From Deltaproteobacteria bacterium (GTDB taxonomy: Bacteria; Desulfobacterota; BSN033; WVXP01): DNA of 41,295 bases. Of this stretch, positions 8,115-17,362 are shown piece by piece; the stretch's first letter is position 1; each line of letters opens with the position of its first letter. The stretch lies in the NCBI GenBank assembly GCA_019308905.1, contig JAFDHF010000035.1:1-41295 (forward strand), in the 5' to 3' direction. The translations under genes and the position numbers were made by a program. The notes beneath the pieces are model-generated. The model was not told the DNA's origin, made no database searches, and was given only the letters and a program-made list of their open reading frames with translations.

Positions 8115-9008
8115 CTACTGGGGACCGAGAGAAAGGCCATCCAGTATCCTGATGGGGATGGCCAGGGAGATTCGGTAGAACAGAGAGATCCATCCAGGCG
8201 GATGCCAGTGGGGCCGGCCGGTTCCCCGGGAGTAACTGGAGTCGATCCGCTCTACCTTGCAAAGCCCCCGGGCGTATGGGACCCCGATTTTGCCGCAGAT
8301 CCTCCTGGTGATCTCTCTCGTACGGCAACAGAGTTGCTCGTAGGAGACGATGAGGAGACTGTCTCCCCTTTTCAGGCGATAGTAGACGGCGATGATCGCG
8401 CCCGCAAGCCACTCGCAGAACACGTAGACGGCCAGGCCGTAAGGATAGAGAAGGCTCCCCTTTGGCAATGGATAGTCGGGTTTGCAGGCTTTGTTGACCT
8501 CGGATCTCAGGACATCGACGGGGTTCCTGTAGATAAACAGCACGGTCGCCTCCGGGTACCACCTGAAAAGTCTCTTGAGATGAAAGACATTCGAGGGGGT
8601 TTTCTCCCCCATGTATTTGACCCTTTCCTTGTCTCCCCCGTTCTCCATATAGTCCTTTTCAATGATGAACCGGTGGATACTCCTCTCGTTTATTTCCACC
8701 TGGCCGAACCATTCCGCTATCTCTCGTGCCGGGAACTGGATGCCCCGCCGCCAGTAGGTCCCAAAATGCCCGGTCCCCTGGAGGCAGCAGACCAGCTCAT
8801 CGAGGGTGAACTTCCCGGCCCTCTTCACCCTCCTGCGGAGATTCTTCAGGAACCCTTCATGGACGAGGGAGCTGAAATAGTGTATCTCGGGTGCTATGTG
8901 GATATACGGGCTGTTGTTGAGGATATTCATGAGAAACTTCGTTCCCGATCTTCCCGCCCCGACGACAAAGATGGGTCTTGTATCAGGCGTATTCCACTTG
9001 CTCCGCAT
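8115..9008 (-). CDS. PAPS-dependent carbohydrate sulfotransferase
   Basis: A 297-residue cytosolic protein. The 5'-phosphosulfate-binding loop is VVGAGRSGTKFL (G17 to T23), and the 3'-phosphate-binding segment is FIYRNPVDVLRSEV with R161 and S169. GEKTPSN at 134-140 is a usual marker of the bacterial sulfotransferase family. The enzyme would transfer sulfate from 3'-phosphoadenosine 5'-phosphosulfate to a sugar hydroxyl or amine before export. No PAPS-forming genes (CysD/N/C) are visible here, so the donor must be made elsewhere. The gene overlaps the upstream bi-domain oxidoreductase by 26 bases. Sulfated extracellular glycans are uncommon outside marine or symbiotic bacteria, which makes this decoration notable. 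Confidence 0.9.
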   Translation of the reverse strand: MRSKWNTPDTRPIFVVGAGRSGTKFLMNILNNSPYIHIAPEIHYFSSLVHEGFLKNLRRRVKRAGKFTLDELVCCLQGTGHFGTYWRRGIQFPAREIAEWFGQVEINERSIHRFIIEKDYMENGGDKERVKYMGEKTPSNVFHLKRLFRWYPEATVLFIYRNPVDVLRSEVNKACKPDYPLPKGSLLYPYGLAVYVFCEWLAGAIIAVYYRLKRGDSLLIVSYEQLCCRTREITRRICGKIGVPYARGLCKVERIDSSYSRGTGRPHWHPPGWISLFYRISLAIPIRILDGLSLGPQ

Positions 9009-11124
9009 TGCCGCTCTGAATACTCCTCCTGGCCGCGAATACCGCCGCGTGTGAGTTCAACAGCCCTTCTGCCTCCTGCACCTTGACCCCACTGGAAAAG
9101 ACCTCCAGAATATGGCCGAAAAGCCTCTTTCTTCCCATGTCAGGCGAGAGGGATCTGTAGATGCTCCCATAACGGGAAGAGATGACTCTTCTAAACCCAT
9201 GAATGAGAACACGGTCGTCAGGATAGACCAACTCGACTTCTTCCTTTGAGGATCTCGCCGACGATCCCATGACGTACGAGATCACCCCGGTTGAGCCGTT
9301 CTCGAAAGAGAGGGTTATGTGGATCGAACCCCGGTTCACAGCCTTGAGGTTCGATGTGGCAAAGACCCTCGCTACCCTGGAGCCGTGAAGCACACAGAGG
9401 ATGTCGACAAAATGGATGATCTCGCCTACGATGATTCCCCCTTCCCCTTCTTCCAGCGCCCAGTAATCCTCGGGAAAAGGATCGGCCGCGACGGTATACC
9501 TGGATTCAAGAGGTGATCCGTGTATCCTCTCCTGCAGCTTTCTGACCGCCGGTGAGTATCTCCTGTTGAACCCGACACAGACGTTGCCCCCGTGGGTCCT
9601 CAACATACCGGCCAATAGGGTGAGCTCCTCCTCTTTTGCCACCATGGGCTTCTCTACGTACACGTTCTTTCCTCTCTCGAGCCCTTCAAGGAGGAATAGA
9701 GAATGCGTGCTGTGGCGGGTCGCCACAACGATCGTGCGGATCTCTTCGTTTTCGAGAATCACCTGCGGATCCGTTGTCACCACCCGGCAGTCAGCCAGGG
9801 CGCCCCTCTTCCTGAACCTCAGGGAAGAAGGACTCCGGGCAGCCAGGGCCGTGATTCTCAGATTCCGGCTCATATTGGGAACTATGTGAGACTTCGCGTA
9901 GTTGCCAAAACCGATGAGGCCGATATGGGGGCCGCGCCTCCTTACCGCCTGCTCCGGCCCTGCCTCCACGACGCGGAGGGCCTTGAGATCTCTCATCCCC
10001 TCCTCCCGGTATCCGAAGAGCAGTGCAAGGGTGTCGGGCCTTTTTTCGAGGAGCAGATCGTACGCCCCTTGTGCCTCGTCGATGGAGAAAACCCTGCTGA
10101 TCATATGGCCGACTCTTATCCGACCCGTGGAGAGCAACCAGAGAAAGGTCTTCATGTTTCTTTCCACGGTCCAGTCCACGTAAGCCCGAGGATAGTCGAT
10201 GCCCTGGCGTTCGTAAACGGGATCGTAGCGGCCCGCTCCATAGGAGCACGACATGAGGATCGAGAGTTCCTTCTCGTAGAAGACAGCCCGGTCGAAGCCG
10301 TGCCCCACTTCACCCACAACGACTATCTTCCCCCTTTTCCGTACCAACCTCCCCGCCAGGTTGATGGGATCGTTCGATCTAGCCCTCGCTGTGACTATCA
10401 CCCCGTCGACCCCGAACCCTTCCGTCAGATCCTTCACCCGCTGTTGCAGGTTCGGATCCGAGACGAGCAAGACGTGCCGGCATCCTCCTTCGGCCGCGAG
10501 AGAGGTCCGCTCCCTGAAGAGGTCGAGCCCTACGACCTCTATGCCGTTGGCAAGGAGGAGCTGGACCGTCAACTGGCCAATAAGCCCCAGCCCGAGGACG
10601 AGGATCCTCTCCCCCAGCTGGGGATTCAGCCGGCGGATCCCCTGGAGGGCGATGCTGCCAAGGGTAGCGAAGGCGGCCGAACGGGTACTCACTCCTTCCG
10701 GGATCCTCACGCAGATCCTCTTGGGCACGGCTGCATACTCACCATGAACAGCAAAACCACTGCCCGCCATGGCGACACGATCACCCACGGAGAGGTGGTC
10801 AACCCCCCGTCCCCGGGCAACTACGATACCTGCGGAGCTATACCCCATCGGATAGAAGGCCTTCAGCCTATTGGAGACCTTTCTACAGGTCGTGACAAAC
10901 CCCTTGCGCCTCAGACTCTCTGCCACCTTCTTGAACTCTGCCGGCCTTTGGAGGGCCTTTCCGACAAGGCCGGATCGGGCTGCCAGAAGCCTGGAGAGTT
11001 CGGTACCCGAACTGATCACGGACCAGTGTGTCTGAACCAGGACCTCGTGATCCCCCCAGGCAGGTGCGGGAAGATCGAAGGTCTCGATCTTTCCGTCCCC
11101 CAGTCGTTCAAGGGCGATCTTCAT
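8983..11124 (-). CDS. Bi-domain oxidoreductase: zinc-type alcohol dehydrogenase fused to Gfo/Idh/MocA dehydrogenase
   Basis: A 713-residue fusion. Residues 1 to about 385 are a medium-chain dehydrogenase with MGYSSAGIVVARG near 93-105, GDRVAMAG and the NAD(P) loop VLGLGLIGQL (176-185). Residues about 398-713 are a second Rossmann enzyme starting HIGLIGFGNYAKSH (400-413), with the Gfo/Idh/MocA marker VEKPM at 490-494 and CVGFNRRYSP. The expected zinc ligands of classical ADHs are not obvious in the first half. This fusion is a recognised family in polysaccharide loci, usually near heparinase-like or sulfotransferase genes. A plausible role is oxidation/epimerisation of a nucleotide sugar or glycan sugar with internal passage of a keto intermediate; no substrate is proven. 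ATG at 11124 overlaps the methyltransferase stop (ATGA). Confidence 0.9.
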   Translation of the reverse strand: MKIALERLGDGKIETFDLPAPAWGDHEVLVQTHWSVISSGTELSRLLAARSGLVGKALQRPAEFKKVAESLRRKGFVTTCRKVSNRLKAFYPMGYSSAGIVVARGRGVDHLSVGDRVAMAGSGFAVHGEYAAVPKRICVRIPEGVSTRSAAFATLGSIALQGIRRLNPQLGERILVLGLGLIGQLTVQLLLANGIEVVGLDLFRERTSLAAEGGCRHVLLVSDPNLQQRVKDLTEGFGVDGVIVTARARSNDPINLAGRLVRKRGKIVVVGEVGHGFDRAVFYEKELSILMSCSYGAGRYDPVYERQGIDYPRAYVDWTVERNMKTFLWLLSTGRIRVGHMISRVFSIDEAQGAYDLLLEKRPDTLALLFGYREEGMRDLKALRVVEAGPEQAVRRRGPHIGLIGFGNYAKSHIVPNMSRNLRITALAARSPSSLRFRKRGALADCRVVTTDPQVILENEEIRTIVVATRHSTHSLFLLEGLERGKNVYVEKPMVAKEEELTLLAGMLRTHGGNVCVGFNRRYSPAVRKLQERIHGSPLESRYTVAADPFPEDYWALEEGEGGIIVGEIIHFVDILCVLHGSRVARVFATSNLKAVNRGSIHITLSFENGSTGVISYVMGSSARSSKEEVELVYPDDRVLIHGFRRVISSRYGSIYRSLSPDMGRKRLFGHILEVFSSGVKVQEAEGLLNSHAAVFAARRSIQSGNAEQVEYA

Positions 11125-11783
11125 TCACCACCTCTTCGATACTGGTAGACGTCGAGTTCCATGGATGAGGAATATCGACCTTGGACAGCCAACTTTTTCC
11201 CGAAAAAAACCGCCCTCTTCAGCCGAAACCCGTGTTTCTGGAAGGCCCGTTTCAGGTTCCCGTAGTCTTTCACCTTCTGAAGGTCCGTGTAGTGGCTCCC
11301 TTTCAGGGCCCGTCTCAGGGGCCGGACCACCCGCCTCTCAACGATCCGGAAAAGACCCCGGGTGTTCGGATAGCTCACCAAGAGGATCCCCCCCGGCCGG
11401 AGCAGTCCGGATAGAATCCCCGGCGATTCCAGCGGATCCCCCATCCACTCGAGCACGCTCGACATGACGACCATGTCGAATCTCCCCTTGACGGGCATTT
11501 TCAGAAGATCTGCCTGGAAGATCTTTCCACGCCGTGGATTGAGCCGGAGCATACGGAAAGAGAGGTCACACCCAAAGTAACTTATGCCGTCATCGTTCTC
11601 GGGTCCCAGCACCCCGCAAGCCCCGCATCCTATCTCGAGTATGGTCTCAACATTCCCTGCCCCCCGCTCCCTTTCTATCTCCATTGCGAAGACGGCCGCC
11701 CTGTTGCGGTAGTCCCTCCTCCTTTGGTATCGACCGTTCCAGCCAGGAGCCAGACTATCGAAGTAGTCCCTAACCGTATTCAT
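11121..11783 (-). CDS. Class I SAM-dependent methyltransferase
   Basis: A 220-residue enzyme. The ATG at 11783 starts the domain (NTVRDYFDSLAPGW, a common methyltransferase opening). Longer in-frame starts would run deep into the polymerase gene. SAM-binding motif I is ILEIGCGACGVLG near residue 50; the motif II acidic strand is GCDLSF; MPVKGRFDMVVMSSVLEWM is the post-II region, and LLRPGGILLVSYPN is motif III. The C-terminal part (FRIVERRVVRPLRR) is basic. It probably methylates a sugar hydroxyl or carboxyl of the repeat unit. It overlaps the upstream membrane gene by 14 bases and the downstream oxidoreductase by 4 bases, so it is embedded in the coupled left block. Confidence 0.88.
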   Translation of the reverse strand: MNTVRDYFDSLAPGWNGRYQRRRDYRNRAAVFAMEIERERGAGNVETILEIGCGACGVLGPENDDGISYFGCDLSFRMLRLNPRRGKIFQADLLKMPVKGRFDMVVMSSVLEWMGDPLESPGILSGLLRPGGILLVSYPNTRGLFRIVERRVVRPLRRALKGSHYTDLQKVKDYGNLKRAFQKHGFRLKRAVFFGKKLAVQGRYSSSMELDVYQYRRGGE

Positions 11784-13053
11784 TTCCGGCAGACCGCTCC
11801 CTTTCCACCCAGTACTCCTTCCCAAGAGACAGACCGAGACCCGCCCACATGTACCATGCCGTCGTGGTATACGCGAGGGGACGGAAGGGAAATCCGTAGA
11901 GGATATACAGGGAGATGAAGGCAAATCCCAGGCCGTGGATGATCCTATCCTCCCGGCTTCTCTCCCTCGTCCGGAGAAAGAGGTGAAGGCTCTTCCCCCA
12001 GAGGGAAAGAAGGATATACAAATAGACGGCCAGGCCCACGACTCCGTTCCTGCTCAGAACGTCGATATAGTCGCAATGAGCCGGTGTGGACTTGAAGTTC
12101 CCGAAGAAGAGCTCAAAGGTGTCCCTGCCACGTATCTCCCGCAGGGAGAATATCCACATCTTGAATCGGTTCGTGCCGAGATGCTCGTACAAACCGAGAG
12201 GATACTCCTCTTCATATGACGCGTCTCCCCCGGTTCTGGCCCGAATCAGTGCGAGTTCGGTCTGGAACCTCTTTTCAAACCGACCGAAATCCACACCGGA
12301 CAGTACGATGCCCAAGCCCACAAGAGAGGCGAAACAGAAAATCCCCAGTCTTTTCACACCCCTGGTGATAAACACCAGGTAGATGGTACCGTAGAAAAAG
12401 AGCTGCACGATTACCGTACGAGACAGTCCGGAATATATGAGATAAAGGTCGATGCACATCATGGCGGCCAGTATGAGCTTGAGCCCCTCGTTCCTTATCC
12501 TTGTCTGAAACAGTATCGATGCAAAGATCAGGTTATAGAGAGCCAGGTTGGAAAGCACCCCTGGATCGTGATACAAGCCGCTCATCCGGAGAACCCCCTG
12601 GGAAGCATGCAGCCCGGAAAGCTTCATAAGGATCATTGCCGCATTTATTGCCGCTGCCACGGCCGTTCCCCAGAAGACGGCCCAGAAAAGGCGGAAATAC
12701 GATCCCCTCTGGTGGATTCTTCGAGACAGGAAGGTGACATGGTAGATGAGAAAGGAGTCTGCCATGCGCAGCACCAAATCGGCGAAGCGGACAACATCCG
12801 ACGTGATTCCCTGCAAATAGGCGTAGAGAAAGGAACACAGATTCAAGCCGAGAAACAGCAACATCCACCTGGTAAGGGGGGCCCTGCCCCGGAGTCTCAG
12901 AATGTAGAGTCCGAAGTAAACAAAAATGCCGGCACCGGTCAAATGCAGGAAGGATATGTTTTTTCCCGCGATCGCCAGGAGGGGTTTGTTCCAAGAGAGA
13001 TCTATCAGCGGTTTTGAAAGGAAAAGAAGAACTATGGCATTCTCTATTCTCAT
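11770..13053 (-). CDS. O-antigen polymerase/ligase family membrane protein (Wzy/WaaL type)
   Basis: A 427-residue protein with about ten to twelve hydrophobic segments. A large periplasmic-type loop sits in the last third, about residues 265-340. The end of that loop carries THE family's typical short motif, here AHCDYIDVLSRNGVVGL, and IYSGLSRTVIVQ is the conserved SRT segment preceding it. Members either polymerise undecaprenyl-linked repeats (Wzy) or ligate glycans to lipid A core (WaaL); sequence alone does not separate these. Its presence with a Wzm/Wzt exporter is unusual because ABC-dependent chains are polymerised in the cytosol, so a ligase or a separate exopolysaccharide role is possible. 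The ATG at 13053 lacks a strong Shine-Dalgarno. The 113-base gap upstream holds no feature I can support. Confidence 0.88.
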   Translation of the reverse strand: MRIENAIVLLFLSKPLIDLSWNKPLLAIAGKNISFLHLTGAGIFVYFGLYILRLRGRAPLTRWMLLFLGLNLCSFLYAYLQGITSDVVRFADLVLRMADSFLIYHVTFLSRRIHQRGSYFRLFWAVFWGTAVAAAINAAMILMKLSGLHASQGVLRMSGLYHDPGVLSNLALYNLIFASILFQTRIRNEGLKLILAAMMCIDLYLIYSGLSRTVIVQLFFYGTIYLVFITRGVKRLGIFCFASLVGLGIVLSGVDFGRFEKRFQTELALIRARTGGDASYEEEYPLGLYEHLGTNRFKMWIFSLREIRGRDTFELFFGNFKSTPAHCDYIDVLSRNGVVGLAVYLYILLSLWGKSLHLFLRTRERSREDRIIHGLGFAFISLYILYGFPFRPLAYTTTAWYMWAGLGLSLGKEYWVERERSAGNEYG

Positions 13054-13166
13054 TGCGACCGGACCGGCCTCTCAGGTGGCCCTGCTGGATCGTCCGCCAC
13101 TGAAGGCTTCAACCTCTCCTTCTCGCGAGGCCACACCGGGGGAGGCCGTGAAAGCGCTACGGCGCG

Positions 13167-14393
13167 TCAACTCCATACAAGCATGCTCTCCGCGATCCTG
13201 TGGTAGGAGAGATTATGCCTGTTCCTTGCAGCAAGCTGTCTCCTCCACGCCAGGCGGGCCTCTTGATCCCTTTCGGCCACTTCGGAGTACGCTTTTTCCA
13301 GAATAGGGGATGGAGACTCCATCTCAAAATACCAGCCGTTTGCCCCCTGTTGCACCAGATGCATGAGGCCGGGCCTCCGTGCGAGAACCACGGGCAACCC
13401 CGTGCCCATGGCTTCCTGGATAGAGATAGAAGGTCTTGTCCACACCCCCAGATCCGAGGCACAACAGAACTCCCTTACCCTTCCATGATCCAAAAAGGGG
13501 TAGGCGAGAAATATGCCTGGATCGGGTTGCTTTTCCAGAAGGGACTTCAAACGCCTCCCGCAAGGGTCGGCCAGGCAGCCGATTATGATGTACCTGACCT
13601 TCTTGCCTTCCTTGCGCATTCTTGAAACAAGAGGCACGACCTCATCGATACGCTTTTCAGGGGTGATACGGGTCGATGTGATAAAGACGACTTCCTCTTC
13701 GGTGATCTTCAGTTTGTCACGGACTCTCCGGCGCTCTTTGCCGTCAAAGTAGAACTCTTCTGGATCGTAGCCCAGGGTTGAAGCCACTCGTTTTTCGAGG
13801 AAGCTTGCCCTCAGGCTGTCGGGAAGAGAGGATAGAAGCAGGGACTCGGTCTCGGGTGTATAGAGATAGAGCCTGTCGCAAGACCGTACGGCCAGGCGGT
13901 AGGCCCTGTTCTTGACGAGATATCGCAGCAACCTCGCCTTCGGCTTGTTGAAGTTTGAGAAATCAGAATTGTCGCCGAAGAGGGCGATCAGTCTGTGCCT
14001 TCTCTTTTCGGGACCGGTAAGGACCGGAAGGGGGAAGAGTTTCCCGACACCGATTACCACCACCAGATCCGGGGAGATCTCGGCCAGTGCACTCCTGAGA
14101 CCCGGTGATAGAACCAGAGACCCGGCCGAGACTGTGGCCGGCAACCTCAGGATCGTGTATCCATGTCTATCGTCTCTTTGAAATCCTCTCCGGTAACTCG
14201 AGGTCATCACACCTCTTGCCGAAGGTGAAGGCCTGTCCGAGGCTATCACGTGGACCGTGTGGCCGAGCCTGCTGAAGGCTCTGGCAAGATAGACCTCCTG
14301 GTAGCCTACCTCCGGCATGAAATGCCCTGTTACGATCACTACCTCCATATGACGCACGACTTGAAGACCTGTACCCCCTATCCTCTGCACCAT
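13167..14393 (-). CDS. GT4 family glycosyltransferase
   Basis: A GT-B enzyme of 408 residues from the ATG at 14393, one base after the GT9 stop, or 393 residues from the ATG at 14348. The second start opens directly on the first strand (MEVVIVTGHFMPEVGYQE). The C-terminal domain reads VVFITSTRITPEKRIDEV, then CCASDLGVWTRPSISIQEAMGTGLPVVLARR. The usual EGxPxxxxEAMA pattern is modified to SISIQEAMGTG, with the second Glu kept. It therefore resembles the CAZy GT4 subgroup with a divergent donor loop. Donor and linkage cannot be assigned. It sits between a GT9 and the Wzy/WaaL-like gene. Confidence 0.87.
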   Translation of the reverse strand: MVQRIGGTGLQVVRHMEVVIVTGHFMPEVGYQEVYLARAFSRLGHTVHVIASDRPSPSARGVMTSSYRRGFQRDDRHGYTILRLPATVSAGSLVLSPGLRSALAEISPDLVVVIGVGKLFPLPVLTGPEKRRHRLIALFGDNSDFSNFNKPKARLLRYLVKNRAYRLAVRSCDRLYLYTPETESLLLSSLPDSLRASFLEKRVASTLGYDPEEFYFDGKERRRVRDKLKITEEEVVFITSTRITPEKRIDEVVPLVSRMRKEGKKVRYIIIGCLADPCGRRLKSLLEKQPDPGIFLAYPFLDHGRVREFCCASDLGVWTRPSISIQEAMGTGLPVVLARRPGLMHLVQQGANGWYFEMESPSPILEKAYSEVAERDQEARLAWRRQLAARNRHNLSYHRIAESMLVWS

Positions 14394-14394
14394 C

Positions 14395-15564
14395 TCACCA
14401 GGAGTCGTGAGATATGCGGTGCCTGGAAGAATTCTGTCCTGGGGCGGATCTCCCGGGAACTGCCATGCCTGCCGCCGCGGAGACCGCCTCGAGCACGTCG
14501 ATGGGGCTGATGTCCTTCATGTCCCTGGATCCCTGGAGGACCCACCTTTGCATCGAGAAGGGTCCGATGTGGCGGAAGTCGGTCGGCCCGAAGAGGGCCA
14601 CCACCGGTGTCTCCACAGCCGCTGCAAGGTGCATGATTCCAGTGTCGTTCGAGACGAGACAGCGGCATTTCTTCAGCAGGGCGGCTGTCTCCTCGAGTGA
14701 GAACAGACCGGCGGCGTCCAGCACTCCCTCTGCACCGATCTCCTCGGCAATGGACCGGCAGAGGTTCCGTTCCTCCCTTCCCCCCACAAGGCACAGGGAG
14801 AATCCCCAGTTCACCATGGCCCTGCCCACCTCCGAGAACCCCTGTGCGGCCCAACGCTTGTTTTGCCGCACTCCCCCTGGATGTAGGGCCACGAGGTCTC
14901 GGGCCTCCTGGCCGCCGTTCACAGAGAGGAGCCAACCTTCCACCTTCTCTCGGGCTTCCCTTCCCACCTTCAGGTAGGGCGAAATGCTCCCCTCCGGGAT
15001 CTCTTCGCCCAAGAATCGAAGCAAATCGAGGTTCAGCTCCACCCTGTGTCTCTTCATGCTGTTCGAGAGCCTGACGTGGTATACAAAGGAGAAGTCCCGT
15101 TCAAAAGCGGATCCGTAGTCGTAAGTATGCTTCAACCGTACCTTGGCACCTGAAAGGGCTGCTACCAGAGAGTGGCGTATGGTGTTGGCCGGCTGAGCCG
15201 CGAGGAAGACATCGATTCTTTCTCTTCGCAGCCTCCAAACGAGCCTCGCAAGGGAGATGAGATCCCACGGTCTCAGACTGTATGTGAGAAGGGCGTCGAC
15301 GTGGGGATTGCCTTCGAATACCTCGGAGAAGACGTCCGTGCTCGCAACCACGAGGCGGATGTCGGGGTTGCACCGCTTTATCCCCTCGACAAGGGGTGTT
15401 GCCATCAGGGAATCCCCGAATCCGGAAGCAGACAGGACGCAGCAGGCCTTGGTCTGCCCCCATATCCTCCTCATTTCCTCTCTGCTGAGGGGGCTTGCTC
15501 GGAACAACAGGTAAACAAAGAGGCGGACTGAGCGCTTTAGAGCACGCATCATATTACCTGCCAT
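14395..15564 (-). CDS. GT9 family glycosyltransferase (heptosyltransferase-like)
   Basis: A protein of about 389 residues. I chose the ATG at 15564 because AGGAGG lies nine bases upstream and the start falls just beyond the upstream gene's stop at 15576; a longer GTG-start version from 15591 is possible. GT9 markers are VLSASGFGDSLMATPLVEGIK at the N-terminus, LVALHPGGVRQNKRW in the middle, and CRCLVSNDTGIMHLAAAVETPVVALFGPTD near the C-terminus, the classic ADP-heptose-binding region. In ADP-heptose:LPS heptosyltransferases this domain transfers heptose to lipid A core, but GT9 enzymes in capsule loci use other sugars. A short hydrophobic stretch near residues 20-30 (LFVYLLFRAS) suggests membrane association. 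Confidence 0.9.
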   Translation of the reverse strand: MAGNMMRALKRSVRLFVYLLFRASPLSREEMRRIWGQTKACCVLSASGFGDSLMATPLVEGIKRCNPDIRLVVASTDVFSEVFEGNPHVDALLTYSLRPWDLISLARLVWRLRRERIDVFLAAQPANTIRHSLVAALSGAKVRLKHTYDYGSAFERDFSFVYHVRLSNSMKRHRVELNLDLLRFLGEEIPEGSISPYLKVGREAREKVEGWLLSVNGGQEARDLVALHPGGVRQNKRWAAQGFSEVGRAMVNWGFSLCLVGGREERNLCRSIAEEIGAEGVLDAAGLFSLEETAALLKKCRCLVSNDTGIMHLAAAVETPVVALFGPTDFRHIGPFSMQRWVLQGSRDMKDISPIDVLEAVSAAAGMAVPGRSAPGQNSSRHRISHDSW

Positions 15565-15575
15565 AAAACCCCCTC

Positions 15576-16835
15576 CTATCGGTCGGACCACAGAGTAGGG
15601 CCCCGCCCTCGCCGAGCAGACGCTATATGCTCTTCCAGTTGGTCGACGATGAGATCAGGGGAGTGGTGGCTAACGACATACTCTCGAGCTCGCGTCCCGA
15701 TCTCTCTACGCTTCTCGGGATCTTTCAGCAATTCACATACCGACCGGCAGAGCCTTTCGAAAGATCCGGCAAGGACTCCAAGCTTTCTCTCGGAGAGAAG
15801 GCGGTTTGGATCGGCTTGGAGAGAGATGACGGGGGTCTCGTTTGCCCAGGCCTGAAGATAGGTATTGGGAAACCCCTCGCTTACCGATGTGTTTACAAAG
15901 ACATGGGCCTTCTGAAAGAACCTCTCGATCTCGAAGTAATCGATATGCCCGTGATAGTGGAAGTTACCATGGATCCTGGAACAGTTCTCAAGCCCTGCCA
16001 CGAGCCTCCTGTCCAGAGGGTCTCCGATGCAGTCGAATCGGATCTCCGCGTCCCTGCACTTTTCTGCGAGCCTTACGAACATTTCCGGCTGTTTCTCTTC
16101 CTTGATGCCGGACACCCAGAGAACCCTGGGAGTTTCGTCCTTCCGGGCGATGCCCTGCGGTATGTCCGCGATCGAACCGAGAAGCTCTGCTTTTCTGCCC
16201 GAATACGATTTGAGAAATACCTCTTCCTGAAGCCTGTTCTGGCATATACAGAGGCCGGTCGATCGGACTCCCCGCTCGAAGAGAAGAACATGGGTGAAGG
16301 AAAAAAGGAGATATTTCGCCCACCTTTGAACCGGTCCGCCGTGACGGCTCTTGGTCCTGGGGTATTCGTAGCGGTTGAAATCCCTGTCCTTAGCAGCATT
16401 CCAGATGCTCAAGGCCCCGTTTCCTCTCCCGTATCTCGAAACCGCCCAGGGCAGGAGCGAACGCCCCCGAGTGTAGACCACATCAGGTGTGATCTTTCTC
16501 AAGATCTTTTGGACTTCCAGCCCCTCCCACAGGCTGTTCGCCGGGAGCAGGCGAAACTTCTTCGGGATGAAGTGAACACCAATGCCGTCGATACACCGGT
16601 ATTCGATCGATGCCCGGTCAGCACCCAGCGAGATGTATGAGACTGACCAGCCTCTGGACAGAAGCTCTCTTGCAAGGAGGTAGGTCTGGACATGGGGGCC
16701 CACGGTGGGGCCTCCCCGAGGGTCCTTCAGAAATCCGTGGATGACAAAGGCAAAACTACCTCTTCTCACTGTTTGGTAAATTCCGTGGTCTTCCGGGTAT
16801 CCATAGGCTAGGGCAGGCTGCCTGATTTCAAGCAT
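15576..16835 (-). CDS. GT4 family glycosyltransferase
   Basis: A 419-residue GT-B enzyme. The first strand is SFAFVIHGFLKDPRGGPTVGP. The second domain has RVLWVSGIKEEKQPEMFV, then KAHVFVNTSVSEGFPNTYLQAWANETPVISL. This keeps EGFPNTYLQAWA, the GT4 acidic loop in a variant form where the second Glu is replaced by Gln. The same EGFPNTFLQAWA form is common in sugar transferases of exopolysaccharide loci, so this is probably functional. It starts at ATG 16835, overlapping the methyltransferase by 28 bases; a GTG at 16769 nearer the fold is an alternative. It belongs to the GT4-GT9-GT4 run. Confidence 0.88.
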   Translation of the reverse strand: MLEIRQPALAYGYPEDHGIYQTVRRGSFAFVIHGFLKDPRGGPTVGPHVQTYLLARELLSRGWSVSYISLGADRASIEYRCIDGIGVHFIPKKFRLLPANSLWEGLEVQKILRKITPDVVYTRGRSLLPWAVSRYGRGNGALSIWNAAKDRDFNRYEYPRTKSRHGGPVQRWAKYLLFSFTHVLLFERGVRSTGLCICQNRLQEEVFLKSYSGRKAELLGSIADIPQGIARKDETPRVLWVSGIKEEKQPEMFVRLAEKCRDAEIRFDCIGDPLDRRLVAGLENCSRIHGNFHYHGHIDYFEIERFFQKAHVFVNTSVSEGFPNTYLQAWANETPVISLQADPNRLLSERKLGVLAGSFERLCRSVCELLKDPEKRREIGTRAREYVVSHHSPDLIVDQLEEHIASARRGRGPTLWSDR

Positions 16836-17362
16836 CGGAGCTCAAAAAACAGTCCTTGGATCGTATTGGGAATATACTTGAGGCACTCCTTCACAATACC
16901 GCTGAAAAAGGACCCGCGGAAATAGAGGGTCTTGCCCCTGCCGAGAAAACCGAGGTTTACGAGATAGTCCATCTGCTCGATTCTGAACCTAGCCCTGCAG
17001 TAATAGCCTCTATTTCTTGCAGATGGTTTCCTGTCGTCCAGAAAGTCGAAACTCTCAAAATCGAAATACCTTACGTGCGTCACGTCTCCAAAGGCGCTTC
17101 TGCTGTTCCAGTACGGGACCAGGATCCTGAGCACACCTCGGTCCTTCAATATCCGGTGCAACTCGTTCACCACTCCGATTGTATCGTGAAGGTGCTCGAT
17201 GATCGAATAGGCCCGTATTTCGTCAAAGGTGTCGTCTCTGAACGGATAGGGAAACGTGTTCAGGTCACACACCAGGTCTACCCCTTCCAGTACACACCGG
17301 TCGACATTTATGAAACCCTTCCGGATATCGAGCCCGCAACCGAGGTTAAGCCTCGATGCCAT
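16808..17362 (-). CDS. SAM-dependent methyltransferase (methyltransferase type 11-like)
   Basis: A small 184-residue enzyme starting directly on the SAM fold: RLNLGCGLDIRKGFINVD carries motif I (LNLGCG) and the acidic end of strand two. DDTFDEIRAYSIIEHLHD is the post-II segment and GVLRILVPYWNS is motif III. Its short length and the family wording LNLGCG..GFINVD are typical of polysaccharide-locus methyltransferases, which act on sugars or nucleotide sugars rather than DNA or protein. The ATG at 17362 overlaps the ATP-grasp stop by 17 bases, so it is translated coupled to that gene. Confidence 0.87.
   Translation of the reverse strand: MASRLNLGCGLDIRKGFINVDRCVLEGVDLVCDLNTFPYPFRDDTFDEIRAYSIIEHLHDTIGVVNELHRILKDRGVLRILVPYWNSRSAFGDVTHVRYFDFESFDFLDDRKPSARNRGYYCRARFRIEQMDYLVNLGFLGRGKTLYFRGSFFSGIVKECLKYIPNTIQGLFFELRCLKSGSLP

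Noticed and set aside
9703-11148. Plus-strand ORF of 481 codons opposite the bi-domain oxidoreductase
   Set aside because: Shadow ORF; the minus-strand frame carries full Rossmann and EKP motifs, while the plus frame shows no recognisable motif or usable ribosome-binding site.
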